DNA of 18,199 nucleotides. Origin: Stenotrophomonas sp. UBA7346 (lineage in GTDB: Bacteria; Pseudomonadota; Gammaproteobacteria; Xanthomonadales; Xanthomonadaceae). Below the pieces are notes generated by a model. It did no database searches, had not been told where the DNA came from, and was given only the letters and a program-made list of their open reading frames with translations. Location of the stretch: NCBI GenBank assembly GCA_002471015.1, contig DKPB01000040.1:1-18199 (forward strand), in the 5' to 3' direction. The position numbers and the translations under genes are program-made. How positions within the stretch are numbered: position 1 is the first letter of the stretch; each line of letters starts with the position of its first letter. This document shows positions 13,467-18,199 of the stretch, in pieces.

Positions 13467-15113
13467 ATGAGCAATGACACCAAGCCCACCTGTCCGTACC
13501 ACACGGCCCCCTCCCCCGAGAAGGCCGCGCAGTCGCAGCGCGATACCAGCACCACGCCTGCACAGAAGCATGGCGACGCGCCGGTAACGCCGATGACCAC
13601 CGCCTTTGGTGCACCGGTGGTGGACAACCAGAACAGCAAGACCGCCGGCCCGCGTGGCCCGCTGCTGATGGAAGACGTGTGGCTGCTGGAGAAGCTGGCC
13701 AACCTCAACCGCGAAGTCATCCCCGAGCGGCGCATGCACGCCAAGGGCTCCGGCGCGTTCGGCACCTTCACCGTCACCCATGACATCAGCAAGTACACCC
13801 GCGCCAAGATCTTCTCGGCAGTGGGCAAGCAGACCGAAATGTTCGCCCGCTTCACCACCGTGGCCGGCGAGCGCGGCGCGGCCGATGCCGAGCGCGACAT
13901 CCGCGGCTTCGCGCTGAAGTTCTACACCGAGGAAGGCAACTGGGACCTGGTGGGCAACAACACGCCGGTGTTCTTCCTGCGTGACCCGCGCAAGTTCGGC
14001 GACCTCAACAAGGCGGTCAAGCGCGACCCCCACACCAACCTGCGCAGCGCGCGCAACAACTGGGACTTCTGGACCCTGCTGCCGGAAGCACTGATGCAGG
14101 TGACCGTGGTGATGAGCGACCGCGGTATCCCGCGCAGCTTCCGCCACATGAACGGCTTTGGTTCGCACACCTACAGCTTCACCAATGACGGCGGCGAGCG
14201 CTTCTGGGTGAAGTTCCATTTCGTCACCCAGCAGGGCGTGCAGGCACTGACCGACGCGCAGGCCGAAGTGCTGGTGGGCAAGGACCGTGAAAGCCACGGC
14301 CGCGACCTCTTCCAAGCGATCGAGCGCGGCGAGTTCCCGAAGTGGAAGCTGTTCGTGCAGGTCATGCCGGAGCTGGAAGCAGAGACCTACCGCATCCATC
14401 CGTTCGATCTGACCAAGGTCTGGCCGAAGAGCGACTACCCGCTGATCGAGGTCGGCGAGTTCGAGCTCAACCGCAACCCGGTCAACTGGTACCAGGACGT
14501 GGAACAGTCGGCCTTCGCGCCGAGCAACATCGTGCCGGGCATCGGGCCGTCGCCGGACAAGATGCTGCAGGCACGCCTGTTTGCCTATTCCGACGCGCAG
14601 CGTTACCGCCTGGGCGTGAACCACCACCAGATCCCGGTCAACGCCGCCCGCTGCCCGGTCTTCAGCAACCATCGCGATGGCGCCATGCGCGTGGATGGCA
14701 ACTACGGCGGCCTGCCGCACTACGAGCCCAACAGCTATGGCCAGTGGCAGGAGCAGCCGCAGTACCGCGAGCCGGCCCTGAAGATCCGTGGCGATGCCGA
14801 CTTCTGGAACTTCCGCGAAGACGACAACGACTACTTCAGCCAGCCCGGTGCACTGTTCCGCAGCTATAACGCCGAGCAGAAGCAGCGCCTGTTCGAGAAC
14901 ACCGCCCGCGCCCTGGGTGATGCCCCGGACTTCATCAAGCAGCGCCACATCGACAACTGCAACAAAGCCGACCCGGCCTACGGTGCCGGCATCGCCGCGG
15001 CGCTGCAGAAACTGGCCGCGGCAACCGCCCCGGCTGATCCGTTCGCACCGCCGCCGCACCCGGGCAGCGATTTCCCGACCGCCACCCCCGGCGCCGAGGA
15101 CATCGAGCTGTAA
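13467..15113 (+). CDS. Monofunctional heme catalase, small-subunit type
   Basis: A 548-residue catalase that splits hydrogen peroxide into water and oxygen. AGGAG sits 6 nt before the ATG. The distal catalytic His is H91 in RRMHAKGSGAFG, and the catalytic Asn is N164 in VGNNTPVFFLRDP, with the same 73-residue spacing as in bovine catalase. The heme-ligand Tyr is Y374 in R370-LFAYSDAQR. There is no signal peptide and no C-terminal flavodoxin-like domain, so it is a cytosolic short-subunit enzyme, probably clade 1 (KatA/KatB-like); I leave the symbol open. The N-terminus has about 45 Pro/Thr-rich residues before the conserved core, and the C-terminus a Pro-rich tail after residue 515. An OxyR-like site precedes it, supporting peroxide induction. 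It is divergent from the YafY-type regulator. Confidence 0.95.
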   Translation: MSNDTKPTCPYHTAPSPEKAAQSQRDTSTTPAQKHGDAPVTPMTTAFGAPVVDNQNSKTAGPRGPLLMEDVWLLEKLANLNREVIPERRMHAKGSGAFGTFTVTHDISKYTRAKIFSAVGKQTEMFARFTTVAGERGAADAERDIRGFALKFYTEEGNWDLVGNNTPVFFLRDPRKFGDLNKAVKRDPHTNLRSARNNWDFWTLLPEALMQVTVVMSDRGIPRSFRHMNGFGSHTYSFTNDGGERFWVKFHFVTQQGVQALTDAQAEVLVGKDRESHGRDLFQAIERGEFPKWKLFVQVMPELEAETYRIHPFDLTKVWPKSDYPLIEVGEFELNRNPVNWYQDVEQSAFAPSNIVPGIGPSPDKMLQARLFAYSDAQRYRLGVNHHQIPVNAARCPVFSNHRDGAMRVDGNYGGLPHYEPNSYGQWQEQPQYREPALKIRGDADFWNFREDDNDYFSQPGALFRSYNAEQKQRLFENTARALGDAPDFIKQRHIDNCNKADPAYGAGIAAALQKLAAATAPADPFAPPPHPGSDFPTATPGAEDIEL

Positions 15114-15144
15114 GCCCGAGCGACCAGGCCAACCGGCACTGCCC

Positions 15145-15167
15145 CCCGCCCGCCTAGCGCGGGCGGG
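15145..15167 (+). terminator. GC-rich hairpin after the catalase gene
   Basis: A perfect 9-bp stem CCCGCCCGC / GCGGGCGGG with a 5-nt loop CTAGC starts 31 nt after the catalase stop. It is very stable but lacks a T tract, so it may act as a 3'-end barrier or a weak terminator between catalase and the DUF937 gene. Confidence 0.5.
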
Positions 15168-15250
15168 ACTGTATCTGCCCATTGCCGCTTCCCGTTTGCC
15201 CCCGGCGTGGGGTTACCATGCGGCTCGGCAATCACTGCAAGGACCACCCC

Positions 15251-15856
15251 ATGAGCCTGACCGACGATCTTCTCTCCCAGCTGCAAGGCGCACCGCTGCA
15301 GCAGGTTTCACAGCAACTGGGCATCGACAGCCAGCAGGCCTCGGGCGCCATCAGCGCCGCGCTGCCGCTGCTGATGGGCGCACTGGGTAACAACGCGGCC
15401 AAGCCGCAGGGGGCGGAAGCGCTGTTCGGCGCGCTGCAGAACAACCACAGCGGCCTGGACATCGGCAGCGTGCTGGGCGCGGTGATGGGCGGCGGCAACA
15501 GCCCGGCGGCCAACGGCGCCGGCATCCTCGGCCATATCTTCGGCGGCAACCAGAACCGCGCCGAGACCGGCCTGGCCCAGGCCACCGGCCTAAGCCCGAG
15601 CAGCTCCAGCCAGTTGCTGAAGATCCTCGCCCCGATCGTGATGGCGTATATCGCCCAGCGCATGAGCAGCGGCGGCCAGGCCAGTGCCGGTGGGCTGGCG
15701 CAGATCCTGGGGCAGGAGAAGCAGCAGGTGACGCAGGCCGGCGGTATCGGCGGCGGCCTGCTGGGCAGCGTGATGGACCAGGACGGCGACGGCCAGTTCG
15801 GCGTCAGCGACCTGATCAAGCTGGGTAGCGGCTTGCTGGGTAGCGGCAAGCGTTGA
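15251..15856 (+). CDS. DUF937 (YidB-like) protein with EF-hand-like loop
   Basis: A 201-residue protein of unknown role. AAGGA sits 7 nt before the ATG at 15251; upstream in-frame starts lack this site. The sequence is typical of the DUF937/YidB group: low-complexity Gly, Ala, Gln and Ser with helices such as DDLLSQLQG, ISAALPLLMGALGNNA and SQLLKILAPIVMAYI. It has no signal peptide, cysteine or clear membrane span. Near the C-terminus D176-QDGDGQFGVSD187 fits the 12-residue calcium loop pattern D-x-D-x-D-G with an acidic residue at position 12, though only one loop is present. It follows catalase by 137 bp with a hairpin between them, so it is probably its own unit, and a strong terminator closes it. 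Confidence 0.85.
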   Translation: MSLTDDLLSQLQGAPLQQVSQQLGIDSQQASGAISAALPLLMGALGNNAAKPQGAEALFGALQNNHSGLDIGSVLGAVMGGGNSPAANGAGILGHIFGGNQNRAETGLAQATGLSPSSSSQLLKILAPIVMAYIAQRMSSGGQASAGGLAQILGQEKQQVTQAGGIGGGLLGSVMDQDGDGQFGVSDLIKLGSGLLGSGKR

Positions 15857-15874
15857 GCGGGTAGAGGTTGATTG

Positions 15875-15905
15875 AAAACGCCACCGCAAGGTGGCGTTTT
15901 TGTTT
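15875..15905 (+). terminator. Intrinsic terminator of the DUF937 gene
   Basis: AAAACGCCACC (15875-15885), the tetraloop GCAA and GGTGGCGTTTT (15890-15900) form a perfect stem followed by TGTTT. It starts 18 nt after the stop codon. The A-rich left flank also makes it a plausible weak terminator in the opposite direction. Confidence 0.9.
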
Positions 15906-15907
15906 CT

Positions 15908-16125
15908 GTAGTGCCGAGCCATGCTCGGCAGAGGCCTTACCGGTAGAGCCTCTTGCCGAGCATGGCTCGGCACTACAGGGTTGGCATTACCGGTAACGCC
16001 CCTTGCCGAGCATGGCTCGGCACTACAGGTCGTGGTTTGTTTGTAACGCCCCTTGCCGAGCATGGCTCGGCACTACAGGGTTGGCTTTACCGGTAACGCC
16101 CCTGCCGAGCATGGCTCGGCACTAC
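15908..16125. repeat. REP array 2: one direct GTAG-type hairpin plus four inverted
   Basis: Five units of the same 23-nt element as array 1. One is on the plus strand (15908-15930); four are inverted (15954-15976, 16004-16026, 16054-16076, 16103-16125), repeating every 49-50 bp. The spacers mostly share GTTACCGGTAA-type sequence, but the one between the second and third inverted units differs. The first two units form a 69-nt inverted pair, 15908-15976, the same length and centre (ACCGGTAGAGCC) as the pair in array 1. The array fills the gap between convergent genes and ends 5 bp from the hslR stop. Confidence 0.92.
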
Positions 16126-16130
16126 AGGTG

Positions 16131-16538
16131 TCAGAGTGCGTCGAGGTCGCCCAGGGCGCGGATCAGGCGGCGGGCGCGCTTGTCGGGTTTGTGCTCCGGG
16201 GCCTGGTAGCCGGTGCGTTCGGCGGCGCGGCGAAGGTGCAGTTCGTGGCGCGCCTGCTTCGAAGCTGCCGACTCTTCGTACATGGCCTGCGCTACCGGCG
16301 CCGACCCGCGTTTGTCACTCAGTCCGCGTACCGCGATCTCGAAGATCTCATCGCCACGCTGCACCCGCAGCGCATCGCCCACACGTATGGCGCGGGACGA
16401 CTTGGGGCGTTGCCCATCCACATCCACCTTGCCGGTCTCCACCGCCTGTTTGGCCAGGCTGCGGGTCTTGAAGAAACGTGCCGCCCACAGCCATACATCA
16501 AGACGAATGCTTGCTACCGCTACGACTTCACCACTCAT
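16131..16538 (-). CDS. hslR: Hsp15 ribosome-associated heat-shock protein (S4 domain)
   Basis: A 135-residue basic RNA-binding protein (E. coli Hsp15 has 133). The S4 domain starts at residues 12-29, RLDVWLWAARFFKTRSLA, and continues through VETGKVDVDGQRPKSSRAIRVGD. After it comes KRGSAPVAQAMYEES and a basic C-terminal tail (HLRRAAERTG, HKPDKRARRL) typical of Hsp15. The family binds 50S subunits that carry a stranded nascent chain and helps recycle them after heat stress. AGGAG lies 13 nt before the ATG, longer than ideal, and a four-codon open frame overlaps the start. The gene is divergent from the MATE gene across 106 bp, and its stop abuts REP array 2, which probably forms its 3' end. Confidence 0.93.
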   Translation of the reverse strand: MSGEVVAVASIRLDVWLWAARFFKTRSLAKQAVETGKVDVDGQRPKSSRAIRVGDALRVQRGDEIFEIAVRGLSDKRGSAPVAQAMYEESAASKQARHELHLRRAAERTGYQAPEHKPDKRARRLIRALGDLDAL

Positions 16539-16631
16539 CGCGTTGCCATGACTCCTGTGTAAGCGACCTACCGTTGATACCTGACGCCGGCACCCTCACC
16601 TGCAAGATGCTAGTGTGCCTGCCCCGATCCC

Positions 16632-16643
16632 GACAACGTTGTC
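16632..16643. promoter_or_regulatory. 12-bp perfect palindrome before the MATE gene
   Basis: GACAAC/GTTGTC ends 1 nt before the MATE ATG (16645). It could be an operator that blocks transcription or a small leader element. It overlaps where a ribosome-binding site should be, and no good Shine-Dalgarno is seen. No regulator gene is adjacent, so its role is unproven. Confidence 0.35.
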
Positions 16644-16644
16644 C

Positions 16645-18099
16645 ATGTCGAAAACCAAGCAAACCCGCTCGCTGACCGAAGGCCCGATCGGCACCAGCCT
16701 GCTCATGTTCGCGCTCCCGATTCTGGCTGGCAACATCGCACAGTCGCTGAATGGGTCGGTCAATGCCATCTGGGTGGGCAAGTTCCTCGGCGAGGCGGCG
16801 CTGACCGCCACGGCCAACGCCAACAACATCATGTTCTTCCTGATCGGTTCGGTGTTCGGCATCGGCATGGCCGCGACCATCCTGATCGGCCAGTCCATCG
16901 GCGCCAAGGACCTGCCGCAGGCGCGGCGGGTGATGGGCACCAGCGCCACCTTCTTCATCAGTCTGTCTGTGGTGATCGCGGTGCTAGGCTGGTTCCTTTC
17001 GCATCGCCTGCTGCTGGCGATGGGCACGCCGGCCGAATCGCTGCCGATGGCCGATGCCTACCTGAAGGTGATCTTCCTGGCGATGCCGCTGCTGTACGCG
17101 TTCGCCTTCATTACCGCCGCCCTGCGCGGTGCCGGCGACGCGCGCACGCCGTTCCGCTTCCTGCTGTTGGCGGTGCTGATGGATATCGCCTTCAACCCGT
17201 TGCTGATCTTCGGCGTCGGTCCGTTCCCGGAACTCGGCATTGCCGGTGCGGCGTGGGCCACTTTCTTTTCGCAGGGCCTGGCGCTGGCCGGGCTGATGCT
17301 TTACCTGCGCAACAAGCGACACATGCTGTGGCTGGGACGCAAGGACATCGGCCTGCTGAAGATCGACACGGTCATCCTCAAGGCGCTGGTGGTCAAGGGC
17401 GTGCCGATGGGCCTGCAGATGATCCTGATCTCGCTGGCGATGATCATGATGATCAGCATGGTCAATGGCTACGGCGTGGAAACCGCCTCGGCCTATGGCG
17501 CGGCGATGCAGTTGTGGACCTACGTGCAGATGCCGGCGATGGCCATTGGTGCGGCCTGTTCGACGATGGCCGCGCAGAATGTGGGCGCCGGCCTCTGGCC
17601 CCGGGTGGAAGCCACGGCGCGTACCGGCGTGCTGTTCAACTTCCTGCTGACCGGGGCCTTGATCGCACCGATCATCCTGTTTGATCGCAGCACCCTGGCC
17701 TTGTTCCTGCCCGCTGCCAGCGAGGCGCTGGAGATCGGCCGCCACCTGAACCACATCGCGGTGTGGTCGTTCCTGTTCTTCGGCGTCAACTTCGTGCTGT
17801 CCGGCGTGGTCCGCTCCACCGGCGCGGTACTGCCACCGCTGTTGATCCTGGCAATCGGCATGTGGGGCATTCGCGTGCCGTTCGCGTTGTGGCTGCAGCC
17901 ACGCTTTGGGGCCGATGCGATCTGGTGGAGCTTCCCGGTCAGTGCGCTGTGCTCGATGCTGATGATCATGGCCTATTACCGCTGGGGCAATTGGCGCAGC
18001 GCCAGCATCCTCGACAAGCCGGCGCAGGCCACACCGGCGGAAGTGCCGGCCACGCCGCCGTCGCCGGTGGCGGATCCTGACGTGGAACTGGAACGCTAG
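16645..18099 (+). CDS. MATE family multidrug/metabolite efflux transporter
   Basis: A 484-residue inner-membrane protein with about 12 membrane segments in two pseudo-symmetrical halves, each beginning with a MATE-type segment: SLLMFALPILAGNIAQSLNGSVNAIWVGKFLG in the first and MGLQMILISLAMIMMISMVNGYG in the second. Other MATE-like stretches are LIGQSIGAKD, FITAALRGAGDARTP and SGVVRSTG. The family exports drugs, dyes or metabolites using a Na+ or H+ gradient; the coupling ion and substrate are not readable. The C-terminal tail (about 450-484) is Pro/Ala-rich and probably cytoplasmic. I use the ATG at 16645; a GTG at 16615 would add ten residues without a better ribosome-binding site. It is divergent from hslR and stands alone on its strand. 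Confidence 0.92.
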   Translation: MSKTKQTRSLTEGPIGTSLLMFALPILAGNIAQSLNGSVNAIWVGKFLGEAALTATANANNIMFFLIGSVFGIGMAATILIGQSIGAKDLPQARRVMGTSATFFISLSVVIAVLGWFLSHRLLLAMGTPAESLPMADAYLKVIFLAMPLLYAFAFITAALRGAGDARTPFRFLLLAVLMDIAFNPLLIFGVGPFPELGIAGAAWATFFSQGLALAGLMLYLRNKRHMLWLGRKDIGLLKIDTVILKALVVKGVPMGLQMILISLAMIMMISMVNGYGVETASAYGAAMQLWTYVQMPAMAIGAACSTMAAQNVGAGLWPRVEATARTGVLFNFLLTGALIAPIILFDRSTLALFLPAASEALEIGRHLNHIAVWSFLFFGVNFVLSGVVRSTGAVLPPLLILAIGMWGIRVPFALWLQPRFGADAIWWSFPVSALCSMLMIMAYYRWGNWRSASILDKPAQATPAEVPATPPSPVADPDVELER

Positions 18100-18107
18100 T
18101 CAGCGCT

Positions 18108-18133
18108 GTGGGAGCGGCTTCAGCCGCGAAGCT
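18108..18133. repeat. REP-like hairpin after the MATE gene
   Basis: GTGGGA followed by GCGGCT-tc-AGCCGC and GAAGCT matches a palindromic REP motif familiar from pseudomonads and xanthomonads. It starts 9 bp after the MATE stop and differs from the GTAG-type units of the two arrays. Confidence 0.7.
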
Positions 18134-18159
18134 GGCATTGCTGGAAAGGCCTAGAAGCT

Positions 18160-18199
18160 CAACCCCTCCCCAACCCTCCCCTTGGCCTGCGGCCAAAGG
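18160..18199. repeat. C/G-rich dispersed hairpin repeat (right copy, inverted, cut by window end)
   Basis: AACCCCTCCCCAACCCTCCC, then CTTGGCC-tgc-GGCCAAAGG, is the reverse complement of the 11796-11843 repeat apart from the loop. It runs into the end of the window, so its full length is unknown. Confidence 0.6.

Noticed and set aside
13422..15182. A 586-codon minus-strand open frame opposite catalase
   Set aside because: Same antisense effect; no ribosome-binding site or domain, and the catalase frame has all active-site residues.
16539..16553. Four-codon open frame overlapping the hslR start as a leader peptide
   Set aside because: Its ATG is only 2 nt from the AGGAG, too close for good initiation, and such short overlaps arise easily by chance.
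1..18199. Mobile island, prophage or defence system
   Set aside because: No integrase, transposase, tRNA junction, toxin-antitoxin or nuclease gene is present; gene style and composition are uniform apart from short repeats.

Overview
The window looks like chromosomal DNA of a high-GC gammaproteobacterium of the Xanthomonadaceae, most likely Stenotrophomonas or a close relative. The best clue is two arrays of short GTAG-headed hairpins with TGCCGAGC / GCTCGGCA arms, which resemble the GTAG (SMAG) REP elements known from Stenotrophomonas maltophilia. The identification rests on recall of families and repeats; no search was run. There are 13 supported protein genes and no tRNA, rRNA, CRISPR array, transposase, integrase or phage gene.

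Layout, left to right. (1) 69-2761, minus strand: a redox and metal cluster in transcription order, made of a membrane protein that fuses a degenerate Lgt-like domain to a TlpA-type thioredoxin domain, a periplasmic DsbG-like isomerase, and a CzcD-like cation efflux carrier. (2) 2897-5546, plus: a globin-coupled diguanylate cyclase of the DosC type, divergent from the redox cluster, then an exported calcineurin-like phosphoesterase. (3) 5547-6312: a 766-bp non-coding stretch with a 16-bp perfect palindrome. (4) 6313-8619, plus: a TonB-dependent outer-membrane receptor followed by a long imperfect hairpin. (5) 8977-11565, plus: mutS. (6) 11576-11843: the first REP array and a C/G-rich dispersed repeat. 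(7) 11880-13263, minus: a YafY-type regulator and a glutathione S-transferase, with a near-perfect candidate operator between them. (8) 13467-15856, plus: a monofunctional catalase with an OxyR-like site upstream, then a DUF937 protein with an EF-hand-like loop and a clear intrinsic terminator. (9) 15908-16125: the second REP array. (10) 16131-16538, minus: hslR (Hsp15), divergent from a MATE transporter (16645-18099, plus), followed by a REP-like hairpin and another copy of the C/G-rich repeat.

Most of the window is ordinary housekeeping and stress chromosome: thiol-disulfide control in the periplasm, gas-sensing second-messenger synthesis, mismatch repair, peroxide removal, glutathione chemistry, drug or metabolite efflux and ribosome rescue. 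I do not see a defence island or an obviously new multi-gene system. The observations most worth a second look are the pseudo-Lgt-thioredoxin fusion paired with DsbG, the 23-nt inverted repeat in front of the GST gene, the two mirror-image REP arrays that both close convergent gene pairs, the OxyR-like site at the catalase gene, and the long hairpin after the receptor gene.
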